Positions 1 to 6,253 of a DNA stretch of 14,433 nt are shown piece by piece. The notes under the pieces are model-generated. The model was given only the letters and a program-made list of their open reading frames with translations, was not told the origin of the DNA and did not search any database. A program made the translations under genes and the position numbers. Each line of letters begins with the position of its first letter. Positions within the stretch are counted from its first letter, which is position 1. The DNA is taken from positions 1-14,433 of the forward strand of contig CAVOBC010000091.1 of the NCBI GenBank assembly GCA_963693635.1. The letters run 5' to 3'. The DNA comes from CAVOBC01 sp963693635. Its GTDB lineage: Bacteria > Pseudomonadota > Gammaproteobacteria > Pseudomonadales > Azotimanducaceae.

Positions 1-66
1 ACTCAGACCTACACTCGTGGGCGACGGCACTCTGACCTACACCCGTGGGCGGACGGCACTCTGACC
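1..66. repeat. Tandem repeat, ~28-29 bp unit, 2.3 copies
   Basis: Two nearly identical units (1-28 and 29-57) and the first 9 bases of a third (58-66) lie head to tail. Each unit starts ACTC(A/T)GACCTACAC and ends GGGC(G)GACGGC; units differ by three substitutions/indels. The array continues off the left edge, so its full size is unknown. It ends about 20 bp before the start codon at 88, so it sits in the upstream region of the truncated enoyl-CoA hydratase. It could be a minisatellite-like intergenic array or direct operator repeats; the sequence does not decide between these. Confidence 0.75.
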
Positions 67-87
67 GATAAAGGAGAGAGACGAAAG

Positions 88-204
88 ATGGCGACAAACC
101 AAACCGCGAAGTACGACGTCATTAAAGGTGCCGCGTGGATTACCCTCGACCGGTCTTGGCCCGGTGGCGCTCAGGGCTGTGCAGCCGGGGTTTCATGGCG
201 GTGA
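88..204 (+). pseudogene. Enoyl-CoA hydratase/isomerase, N-terminal stump
   Basis: An ATG at 88 follows a good ribosome binding site (AAGGAG at 71-76). The first 22 codons read as a classical crotonase-family N-terminus: a YDVIKGAAWITLDR stretch matches the first beta strands before the usual 'P-E-x-x-N-A-L' segment. Homology stops at the Arg codon 151-153. The next codons read Ser-Trp-Pro-Gly-Gly and belong to a dispersed repeat copy (149-180); a stop follows at 202-204. Family members are about 260 residues, so over 90% is missing, including the CoA-binding and oxyanion-hole regions. The good start site with an abrupt end points to a rearrangement that replaced the gene body. In life it would have hydrated enoyl-CoA in beta-oxidation-type pathways. 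Confidence 0.7.
149..180 (+). repeat. Dispersed repeat, copy 1 (at the hydratase break point)
   Basis: Opens with ACCGG (149-153), closes its first half with CCGGT (161-165), and continues GGCGCTCAGGGCTGT. Bases 160-180 are identical to 7825-7845. The ACCGG/CCGGT arms can pair. Related copies are at 7815-7845 and 7890-7919 (same strand) and 8709-8725 (opposite strand). The start of this copy coincides with the end of enoyl-CoA hydratase homology. Confidence 0.75.
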
Positions 205-307
205 GTTATGCCGTGTGCGACGCTGCATACAGCGCGGTGAGCGGATTAAGGGCTGTTCGAGTGAGATGTGGATTGTCGGGAGGGGCTGATACCTGCGACC
301 GTGAGAG

Positions 308-327
308 AGTGCAGGAGAGCACTTTTT
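308..327 (+). terminator. Weak intrinsic-terminator-like hairpin
   Basis: AGTGC (308-312) pairs with GCACT (319-323) across a 6-nt loop, followed by a run of five T (323-327). The stem is only 5 perfect pairs, so this is a weak candidate. It lies between the hydratase stump and the PEP-utilising enzyme gene, where a terminator would make sense. The rest of 205-434 shows no coding signal I can support. Confidence 0.25.
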
Positions 328-434
328 CAGGAAACTGAGTAAGGTCCACCTGGCGCTGTATGGCGTTGCGGGATTCGAAGGAGGGCGTTGCCTCCTTCCC
401 CGTCCTTTCAATCGCAAAGTCAGGAGCAGGTATT

Positions 435-2993
435 TTGGCGTACGCACTGTCGCTCTCGGATCCCGAGGCGCCCTGGTGGCTGACCGGCGCGAAGGCGAGT
501 TCGCTCGCAAGGTTGGTCGGCGCGGGAGAACCGGTGCCGGCTGGCATCGTTCTTACTTTCGACGCCCTGGGTGATGCGATACGTCATGCTGGGCTGGGCG
601 ACACGCTGAGTGAAATCATTGCGACGTGTGAGAAGTGTGAGCTAAGAGAGTTGGCAGGCCATTCGGCTCGCATTGAAGCATTGCTCACCAGTCTCACGTT
701 GCCCGATGCCCTTGAAGAAGAACTGATTGGAGCCGCGGTGCCGCTGCTGGCCGAAGGACCTGTCTCGGTCCGATCCTCGTCCTCGATCGAAGACGGCGGC
801 AGCCACTCGTTCGCCGGCCAGCACGACACGGTGCTGGGGGTTGCTGACCCCACATCCCTGCTGGCAGCCGTGAAGTCGGTCTGGGCGTCGCTGTTCAGCG
901 AGCGTGCGCTCAGTTATCTGCGGGCCCTGGGTATGTCCCTCGGCGAACTTCGCATGGGCGTTGTTGTTCAGCGTCTGGTCCCTTCCGCAGTCTCGGGCGT
1001 GGCATTCTCGATTCATCCGGTTACCGGTCGCCGCGACAACATGATGATCTCGGCTGCGTTCGGGTTGGGCGAAACAACCGTCGCTGGTGAGGTGACGCCG
1101 GACGAGATCGTTGTCGGCAAAAAAGACCTTGATGTGACCGGTTATGTCGTCGGTAACAAGGGCTATCGAATCGACGCGGTCGATGGCGGCACAGAACAGA
1201 CCGATGTTGACCCGACAACCCGGGACAGTCGCGCGCTCAGCGATGACCAGATCACTGCCATTGGTGAGCACGTGCTCGCGATTGAAGCCGCTAATGGGGG
1301 CAATCCGCAGGACATCGAATGGGCAATCGATGGGGCCGCGGTGCTACACATCCTGCAGGCACGGCCGCTCGTGGTTGCGAGTGACGAGGCCGCCGCCGAT
1401 GGTATGGTCTGGGACAGCCCGATACCGGGAGCCAACTGGCGACGCACGTGGCGTCTCGGCGAGTGGCTGCCGTTTGCGGTTACGCCACTTTTTGCAAGCT
1501 GGGTACTGCCCCGCCTGTCATCCGCGCGAGAAGAATTTGGCACAGGCGCGTTCGGCTGGAAAGACATGGACTCGTTTTCGATGCCACGGCCGTGGTTCTG
1601 CGTCATCAACGGCTACTTCTTCACGCGCATGGATTTCCCTGGCTTTAACAAAGGCAAGGGCGGCGCTTCACCGACCGCGACCGAGCAGTTGGAGCGGATG
1701 CGCAAGAGCGAAGCGCGCATTCGTGCGTGGCGCGAGCGCGACCTGCCGGCCTATGTGGAACACCACCGCGCGAATGCCGCGCGCGACGTCCAGGGCGAAG
1801 TGGCGAGCGTGCTCACCGGATTCATCGAGCAACTTAGCGCCGAAGCGGGGGAATTCTGGTCATTCATCGCGCCCATCGGCTACGGCTTTGAAGAGATGAT
1901 GTTCCGGCCGCGCTACGAGAAGACCGTGCCGGACGAAGCCCGACCGCATTTCTCGGTGCTGTTCGCAGGCTATGAGAGCCGGATGCTGGATGCCCAGATT
2001 GCGCTTCACGATCTTGCCGGGCGCATCAAGCAGGACGAAGCCGCCGTCGCGGCACTGGCGCGGGCGCAGACCCTCGATGGGACGTTGCCTGGTTGGCTGG
2101 AGTCGGAGATCAATTCCTACAACGCCGAGTTCGGACACCAGGTGCTTAGCCTCGACACCTGGTGGCCCACGTTGGGCGAATCCGCTGAACATTGTCTCGC
2201 GTCTTTACGCACGCTGGTCGCGACCGAGGGCATAGATCCCCGTGAGACCTTGCGGGCCGCGGCGGAGCGCCGAGAGACGGCGGTTGAGAGCGTTCTTGCA
2301 GATGTGCCGGAGGGCGAGGACAAGGAACTGCTGGTCGCCGCTATCGCCATGCACCAGGGCAACGCGCAGGTGCGCGAGAATGCGAATTTCTACCTGCAAG
2401 CTGGTTGGCCGCTCATTCGCCGCTGCCTGCAGGAGTTGGGTGAGCAACTCGTTGCCCGCGGCATCCTGACAGACCGGGATCAGGTCCACTTCCTGCATAA
2501 GGAAGAACTGTTCGGGGTCTTGCAGGCGACGACTGACCTCGCACCGGTGGCCGCAGCGCGGCAGGCGACCTGGGAGCAGCAACAGCGCTTGTCGCCGCCC
2601 ATGGTGATTGGCGACGAGGGCATGATGGCGCAGCCAGGCGGTTGGGACGAAGCCACGAAGACGCTGACTGGCAACGGGGCCAGTCCCGGCGTCGTCCGGG
2701 GGCGCGTGCACAAGATTGAGTCTGCCGGGGACGCGACGCGGTTTACTGCGGGAGACATCCTTGTGATTGGCGCCGCGAGTCCACTGCTCACGCCGCTTAT
2801 GTTGTCGGCGTCCGCGCTTGTCGTCGAAATTGGCGGTGGTGCGTCCCACTCATCGTTAGTCGCCCGCGAACTGGGTTTGCCAGCCGTCGTGAATGCGCGC
2901 GAGGCACGGATGCGCTTTGTAAACGGCGACCTGGTCGAGGTTGATGGCGGCGCCGGTACCATCTGTGTAGTCGACCAGGGGGCAGGCCGATGA
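435..2993 (+). CDS. PEP-utilising dikinase-type enzyme, rifampicin-phosphotransferase-like
   Basis: The three-domain architecture matches rifampicin phosphotransferase-type enzymes (about 850-870 aa), not PEP synthase, whose C-terminal PEP-binding barrel is absent. Numbering from the TTG at 435 (852 aa): PPDK-type ATP-binding domain at about 1-312, with GAKASSLARL, VRSSSSIED (112-120), the SGVAFSIHP and GLGE segments, and the closing PQDIEWA...LQARPL near 308; a poorly recognisable acceptor domain at about 325-745 with GHQVLSLDTWWP; and a swivelling phosphohistidine domain at about 760-850 with GGGASHSS, where His805 should carry the phosphate. Family chemistry moves the beta-phosphate of ATP through this His to an acceptor. 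The acceptor cannot be read from sequence, and rifampicin is only one possibility. I prefer the TTG start because AGGAG (422-426) lies 8 nt upstream; an in-frame ATG at 360 adds 25 unlike residues and lacks a good site. It overlaps the next gene by 4 bp. Confidence 0.88.
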   Translation: MAYALSLSDPEAPWWLTGAKASSLARLVGAGEPVPAGIVLTFDALGDAIRHAGLGDTLSEIIATCEKCELRELAGHSARIEALLTSLTLPDALEEELIGAAVPLLAEGPVSVRSSSSIEDGGSHSFAGQHDTVLGVADPTSLLAAVKSVWASLFSERALSYLRALGMSLGELRMGVVVQRLVPSAVSGVAFSIHPVTGRRDNMMISAAFGLGETTVAGEVTPDEIVVGKKDLDVTGYVVGNKGYRIDAVDGGTEQTDVDPTTRDSRALSDDQITAIGEHVLAIEAANGGNPQDIEWAIDGAAVLHILQARPLVVASDEAAADGMVWDSPIPGANWRRTWRLGEWLPFAVTPLFASWVLPRLSSAREEFGTGAFGWKDMDSFSMPRPWFCVINGYFFTRMDFPGFNKGKGGASPTATEQLERMRKSEARIRAWRERDLPAYVEHHRANAARDVQGEVASVLTGFIEQLSAEAGEFWSFIAPIGYGFEEMMFRPRYEKTVPDEARPHFSVLFAGYESRMLDAQIALHDLAGRIKQDEAAVAALARAQTLDGTLPGWLESEINSYNAEFGHQVLSLDTWWPTLGESAEHCLASLRTLVATEGIDPRETLRAAAERRETAVESVLADVPEGEDKELLVAAIAMHQGNAQVRENANFYLQAGWPLIRRCLQELGEQLVARGILTDRDQVHFLHKEELFGVLQATTDLAPVAAARQATWEQQQRLSPPMVIGDEGMMAQPGGWDEATKTLTGNGASPGVVRGRVHKIESAGDATRFTAGDILVIGAASPLLTPLMLSASALVVEIGGGASHSSLVARELGLPAVVNAREARMRFVNGDLVEVDGGAGTICVVDQGAGR

Positions 2994-3286
2994 GGCGCAA
3001 ACTTGACGACGATGAAATCACGGTGGCGCTCACACGCCTGAACGCGATCTGCTCGGCGCCGTGGGTCCGCGACGGCGACAAACTCGCCCGGACTTTCTCC
3101 TTTCCCAATTTCGTCGCCGCGTTCGGCTTCATGACGCGGGTGGCGCTTGAAGCTGAAAAAGCAGATCACCACCCGGAGTGGTTCAACGTTTATGGCACCG
3201 TCACCATTGCGCTCAACTCGCACGACGTGGGCGGCATCTCGGATCGTGACTTTGCACTTGCCACTGTTATCGAAAAACAGATCTGA
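2990..3286 (+). CDS. phhB: Pterin-4a-carbinolamine dehydratase (PCD/DCoH family)
   Basis: At 98 aa it has the normal length for the family. The active-site pattern is complete: an E-K-A-D-H-H-P-E-W block gives His60, His61 and Pro62, and N-S-H-D-V-G-G-I-S gives His78, followed by the D-x-x-L/F-A-L-A ending helix. The enzyme dehydrates 4a-hydroxytetrahydropterin, recycling the cofactor of aromatic amino acid hydroxylases; some bacterial members instead support molybdopterin or other pterin metabolism. Its ATG overlaps the stop of the PEP-utilising enzyme gene (ATGA, 2990-2993), so the two are probably translationally coupled. No phenylalanine hydroxylase gene is in the window, so the substrate source is unknown. 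The symbol is by family only. Confidence 0.88.
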   Translation: MRRKLDDDEITVALTRLNAICSAPWVRDGDKLARTFSFPNFVAAFGFMTRVALEAEKADHHPEWFNVYGTVTIALNSHDVGGISDRDFALATVIEKQI

Positions 3287-3343
3287 TGCGTGGGCAGGAC
3301 CGCGCGCCAGATGCGAGATCTAACCCGTTGCAGGAGACGCACG

Positions 3344-3862
3344 ATGGTGGCAGAGGCCAAGCCCGTTGGACCCAATCGATACCGCGAGTCGTGGGGGCGT
3401 TATTACGAGGACTTTGTTGTTGGCGATGTCTACGAGCATCGGCCCGGCAGATCAATCAGCGAGGCGGACAACTCATGGTTCACGTTGCTGACGATGAATC
3501 AGCATCCCCTTCATTTTGATCACGAATACGCGGCGAAGAGTGAGTTTGGGCAGGTCATCGTCAATTCCTGCCTGACCCTCTCTATCGTGACCGGTATGTC
3601 GGTTTCGGATGTGAGTCAGAAGACGGTGGCCAATCTTGGCTGGGATAATGTGAGATTGACCGCGCCCGTGCACATTGGGGACACGCTGTACGCTGAGTCT
3701 GAGGTGATGGATAAGCGGGTGTCGGGGTCTCGCCCCAATCAGGGCATCGTGCGGATCCGGACGTTGGGGAAGAACCAGGAGGGTACCCAGGTGATCAGCT
3801 TCGAGCGCGCGATGCTGATACCGTTTCGAGGACATGCGGTGGACGACAGGATTGACTACTGA
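3344..3862 (+). CDS. MaoC-family hydratase, mesaconyl/itaconyl-CoA hydratase-like
   Basis: A 172-aa hot-dog-fold protein whose landmarks match the MaoC subfamily that includes mesaconyl-CoA and itaconyl-CoA hydratases: Y-x-E-D-F-V-V-G near 21, G-R-S-I-S-E-A-D-N near 35, T-M-N-Q-H-P-L-H-F-D (50-59), F-G-Q-V-I-V-N-S (68-75), A-N-L-G-W-D-N-V-R-L, G-D-T-L-Y-A-E-S-E-V and S-R-P-N-Q-G-I-V. Compared with (R)-specific enoyl-CoA hydratases, the catalytic Asp position is Asn52 and His57 is kept, which I recall as usual for this subfamily. The ATG at 3344 is chosen because AGGAG (3332-3336) lies 7 nt upstream; a GTG at 3290 would add 18 arginine-rich residues with no family match. It follows the dehydratase by 57 nt and overlaps the dehydrogenase gene by one base, so it likely supplies or consumes the same acyl-CoA intermediate. 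The exact substrate is not determined. Confidence 0.85.
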   Translation: MVAEAKPVGPNRYRESWGRYYEDFVVGDVYEHRPGRSISEADNSWFTLLTMNQHPLHFDHEYAAKSEFGQVIVNSCLTLSIVTGMSVSDVSQKTVANLGWDNVRLTAPVHIGDTLYAESEVMDKRVSGSRPNQGIVRIRTLGKNQEGTQVISFERAMLIPFRGHAVDDRIDY

Positions 3863-4998
3863 TGATCGACGACCAACTCATTCTCGATACCATCGACAAG
3901 TTTCTGGCACGCGACGTTAAGCCGGTCGCCAAGGAACTCGAACTGCGTGATGAGTATCCCCACGATATCGTCGCAAAAATGCGTGAACTTGGGCTCTTTG
4001 GGGCCACCATCGGCGAAGCGTATGGCGGCCTGGGTCTGCCGGCGGTCACGTACGCCAGGATCGTCGAACGCGTCAGCGCCGTCTGGATGTCGGTCTCGGG
4101 TATCTTCAATAGTCACCTCATCATGTGTGCCGCGATCGAGAAATTTGGTACGGAGGCCCAGAAGGAGCAATACCTGCCTCGACTCGCAAGCGGTGAGCTG
4201 CGGGGTGGCATCGCACTGACGGAGCCGGATTGCGGCACCGACCTGCAGGCGGTGCGCACGCGGGCAGATTTGGCCGGCGGGCAGTACACCGTCAACGGCA
4301 CCAAGCAGTGGATCACCAATTCGGTCAACGGCAACATTCTGCTGGTGTTGGTCAAAACCGATCTGGCGGCGGACCCGCGTCATCGCGGCATGGGCCTTTT
4401 GATCATCGAGAAGGCGTGGGGCTACAAGGCGACCAAGCTTGCGAAGCTGGGGTACCGGGGCGTGGATACCGGCGAGGTTCAGTTCAGCGACGTATGGGTG
4501 CCCGAAGCGAATCTCGTCGGTGGCAAGGAGGGCCGCGGTCTGCAGCAGATTCTGTCCGGTCTGGCACTCGGGCGTATCAATGTCGCAGCACGGGGGGTCG
4601 GGGTTGCCCGCGCATCGCTTGACGCGTCGCTGCGCTACGCACAGCAGCGCAAGACCTTCGGCCAGCCGATCGCCGAGCATCAGGCGATTCAAATCAAACT
4701 GGCGGACATGGCGACCAGCGTCGAAGCAGCACGGCTACTCACCGAGCGCGCCGCTCAAGCCTACGATGCGGGCGAGCGCTGTGACCTTGAGGCCGGGATG
4801 GCAAAGCTGTTTGCCACCGAGGCCGCCGTCAAGAATTCAATGGAAGCGCTGAGGATACACGGCGCTTATGGCTACTCGCCGGACAACGAGGTCGAACGTT
4901 ACTATCGGGATGCGCCGCTGCTGGCTATCGGCGAGGGCACCAATGAACTGCAGCGCATCATCATCGCGCGGCAGTTGATAGAGCAAAACCCCGCGTGA
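3862..4998 (+). CDS. Acyl-CoA dehydrogenase (FAD-dependent)
   Basis: At 378 aa it has the standard length and full family layout: N-terminal helical domain, middle beta domain with the signature A-L-T-E-P-D-C-G-T-D near 115-125 and W-I-T-N, and C-terminal helical domain with R-K-T-F-G-Q-P-I, H-G-A-Y-G-Y-S and E-G-T-N-E-L-Q. Glu358 in the E-G-T motif occupies the catalytic-base position of medium- and short-chain enzymes. It oxidises an acyl-CoA to the 2-enoyl-CoA and passes electrons to ETF in the cytoplasm. Its ATG overlaps the MaoC stop (TGATG), so dehydrogenation and hydration of the same intermediate are probably coupled. Whether it prefers short-chain, branched or dicarboxylic acyl-CoA cannot be settled here. 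No ETF or thiolase gene is nearby. Confidence 0.92.
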   Translation: MIDDQLILDTIDKFLARDVKPVAKELELRDEYPHDIVAKMRELGLFGATIGEAYGGLGLPAVTYARIVERVSAVWMSVSGIFNSHLIMCAAIEKFGTEAQKEQYLPRLASGELRGGIALTEPDCGTDLQAVRTRADLAGGQYTVNGTKQWITNSVNGNILLVLVKTDLAADPRHRGMGLLIIEKAWGYKATKLAKLGYRGVDTGEVQFSDVWVPEANLVGGKEGRGLQQILSGLALGRINVAARGVGVARASLDASLRYAQQRKTFGQPIAEHQAIQIKLADMATSVEAARLLTERAAQAYDAGERCDLEAGMAKLFATEAAVKNSMEALRIHGAYGYSPDNEVERYYRDAPLLAIGEGTNELQRIIIARQLIEQNPA

Positions 4999-5051
4999 CC
5001 CGTGCCAGGTTCTGCTCGTCAATTGCGGACCTTCATGGAAACTAAAGCAAT

Positions 5052-5231
5052 ATGCTGCGGTGTTCCCTGCGCGACAGCGCGGTAATCTGGCACCGTGAGA
5101 TGCTGCTGATAAGCGACCGCGAGATCGATGCCTGGATTTCGCGGTCGCTCCGCGAGCGATGGGTGCCGATCTTGCATTGCCTGGGACCGTGCGGCTTGCT
5201 GGCGGGACGTGAGTTCGCGGGAGTCCCATGA
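5052..5231 (+). CDS. Small hypothetical protein (59 aa) coupled to response regulator
   Basis: An ATG-initiated frame of 59 codons fills most of the gap between the dehydrogenase and the response regulator and ends in TGATG, so its stop overlaps the regulator start by one base, the same junction as MaoC/dehydrogenase. About 78% of its codons end in G or C, as in the real genes here. The peptide is Arg-rich at first (LRCSLRDSAVIWHRE), then has S-D-R-E-I-D-A-W-I-S-R-S-L-R-E-R-W and a C-terminal L-H-C-L-G-P-C-G-L-L with two cysteines four apart. I do not recognise it. There is no convincing ribosome binding site before 5052; an in-frame ATG at 5100 is an alternative. It could be a leader peptide, a partner of the regulator or a gene remnant. 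Confidence 0.35.
   Translation: MLRCSLRDSAVIWHREMLLISDREIDAWISRSLRERWVPILHCLGPCGLLAGREFAGVP
5112..5149. repeat. Perfect 11-bp inverted repeat (hairpin, 16-nt loop)
   Basis: AGCGACCGCGA (5112-5122) is exactly reversed and complemented at 5139-5149, with 16 nt between. It lies 113 bp after the dehydrogenase stop and inside the putative small gene. No T-run follows, so it is not a classical intrinsic terminator. It may be an mRNA hairpin limiting read-through into the response regulator, or an operator. Confidence 0.55.
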
Positions 5232-5896
5232 TGCGCATACTTGTCGTCAGCGACAGTGATCGGTTAACCGATGGGCTCGTGGCGAGCGAGGTTGCGGACA
5301 GGCTGGTGATCGAACGCACCAATCTGCAGGATTATGTGGGGCGCTTGTCCGCCGAAATCGATTATGTGGTCATTGATGTGGCTTCGGAGCCGGCGCTTGA
5401 TATTTTGAGACGCATTCGCGACGACTACGACGTGCCGGTCACCATTGCCTCCTATGACGATACTGCGCCTCATCGGGTGCAGGCGTTTGACGCGGGCGCG
5501 GATGACTACCTGCCAAGGGCCGTATCGGCACGGGAACTGGTCGCCAGAATGCAGGCCGTCTTGCGCCGCGTGCCGCAAGCGCAAGCGGCGGCGCGGGAAT
5601 TCATCGTGGTGGATGATGCGGCTCTGCGACCTGCGAGCAATGTGGTCGAGGTAGGTACGACGCCGGTCCAGCTGACGGGGATTGAGGCGATGATATTGCG
5701 CATGCTGATGATGCATGCAGGTGAAGCCGTGTCACGTGAGGCGCTATATCGGTCTGCCCTTAACCGTGAGCCGTCGGGTCTGGACCGCAGTCTCGACACC
5801 CACGTCAGCAACCTTCGACGCAAGATGGGTCCCTCATCGGCGGGGGCGCCGCGGATTCTGTCCGTTCGCGGCCTTGGGTATCAGTACGTTCGCTGA
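5231..5896 (+). CDS. OmpR/PhoB-family response regulator, atypical receiver
   Basis: A 221-aa two-domain regulator: receiver at about 1-115 and winged-helix DNA-binding domain at about 138-221, with S-R-E-A-L, D-x-H-V-S-N-L-R-R-K-M and the V-R-G-L-G-Y-Q-Y ending. The C-terminal domain most resembles CpxR. The expected phosphoacceptor Asp49 (in Y-V-V-I-D-V) is present, but the pocket is unusual: the first acidic residue of the Asp-Asp pair is Ser7 (V-V-S-D-S-D; Asp8 kept) and the invariant Lys is Arg96 (D-D-Y-L-P-R-A). It may therefore signal weakly or without phosphorylation. No histidine kinase is in the window. GGGAG (5219-5223) sits 7 nt before ATG 5231 and only 4 nt before ATG 5228, so I prefer 5231. 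A phased direct-repeat array 295 bp downstream is a possible target. Confidence 0.9.
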   Translation: MRILVVSDSDRLTDGLVASEVADRLVIERTNLQDYVGRLSAEIDYVVIDVASEPALDILRRIRDDYDVPVTIASYDDTAPHRVQAFDAGADDYLPRAVSARELVARMQAVLRRVPQAQAAAREFIVVDDAALRPASNVVEVGTTPVQLTGIEAMILRMLMMHAGEAVSREALYRSALNREPSGLDRSLDTHVSNLRRKMGPSSAGAPRILSVRGLGYQYVR

Positions 5897-5933
5897 GGTG
5901 TGTATCCTGTCGTTTCGCTTGGCTTCTTAGGTG

Positions 5934-6105
5934 GTTCCTGTCCCTGAACTCCGCTCTGGGGCGCGATGGCGTGCGGTGCAGGATGTACCGCCATTTTCTG
6001 CCGGGCTCCTTTTTTGCATGAATACGCGAGTCCGCAAGAACACGCGAGGTTCGCTTGCAAACCGACTCCCAGGAATTGTCAGGATGACAATTTTGGGACA
6101 GGAAC
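5934..6105. repeat. 172-bp segment bounded by 11-bp inverted repeats (possible MITE/REP-like)
   Basis: GTTCCTGTCCC (5934-5944) is the exact reverse complement of GGGACAGGAAC (6095-6105). The ends resemble the GGGACAG-type ends often seen around short non-autonomous repeats in proteobacteria. No transposase frame fits inside, and I see no target-site duplication. The interior includes a short T-run (GCTCCTTTTTTGC, near 6004-6016). This could be a small miniature element or chance. Confidence 0.4.
6074..6092. promoter_or_regulatory. Palindrome AATTGTCA-GGA-TGACAATT
   Basis: Perfect 8-bp arms (6074-6081 and 6085-6092) flank a 3-nt centre. The half-site TGACAATT recurs at 6192-6199 as part of the first TTGACAA box of the downstream array. 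This suggests one DNA-binding protein recognising both, though no footprint can be seen from sequence. Confidence 0.4.
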
Positions 6106-6142
6106 TGGCAGGACCGGAGCCGGGGGATCTGACGCCATTGGT

Positions 6143-6172
6143 GTCATTCCGGGCTTGGACCCTGGATCTGAC
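6143..6172. repeat. 'VIPGLDPGS'-type intergenic repeat fragment
   Basis: The segment GTCATTCCGGGCTTGGACC and onward to 6172 resembles the short GTCATTCCGGGCTTGACCCGG-type repeat scattered between genes of many alphaproteobacteria, whose conceptual translation gives 'VIPGLDPGS'. The 10-mer GGATCTGACG also occurs twice (6125-6134, 6164-6173). Identification is from memory of the repeat family. Confidence 0.45.
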
Positions 6173-6190
6173 GTTGGATTTGATACGATA

Positions 6191-6253
6191 TTGACAATTC
6201 TTGACAAATATTGACAAAACTGGACACTTCTTGGCGGCTCCTGTCGGTCTAAT
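6191..6253 (+). promoter_or_regulatory. Phased direct repeats TTGACAA every 10 bp plus -10-like TCTAAT
   Basis: TTGACAA starts at 6191, 6201 and 6211, exactly one helical turn apart, with a weaker fourth copy TGGACAC at 6221. A -10-like hexamer TCTAAT (5/6 to TATAAT) is at 6248-6253. A 17-bp spacer would put the -35 box at 6225-6230 (CACTTC), which is not a consensus but falls inside the fourth repeat. OmpR/PhoB-family regulators bind head-to-tail repeats about 10-11 bp apart, often overlapping a poor -35 box at activated promoters. The downstream lipoprotein start is 80 bp after the hexamer. Confidence 0.5.

Noticed and set aside
1..66. CRISPR array at the left edge
   Set aside because: The units are directly adjacent with no spacers of unique sequence, so it is a simple tandem repeat.
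135..338. 67-codon plus-strand frame in the leader region
   Set aside because: It starts inside the hydratase stump in another frame, crosses the dispersed repeat and matches nothing recognisable.
642..1271. 209-codon minus-strand frame inside the phosphotransferase-like gene
   Set aside because: It is the antisense of a well-conserved ATP-binding domain; the plus-strand reading explains the bases.
435..2993. Phosphoenolpyruvate synthase (ppsA)
   Set aside because: The N-terminal and phosphohistidine domains match, but the C-terminal PEP-binding barrel is missing and the His domain is at the very end, as in rifampicin phosphotransferase-type enzymes.
6191..6239. TTGACA boxes as ordinary sigma-70 -35 elements
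   Set aside because: At a 17-bp spacer the three boxes face ACAAAA, ACACTT and GCGGCT, none close to TATAAT. The exact 10-bp period fits protein-binding repeats better.
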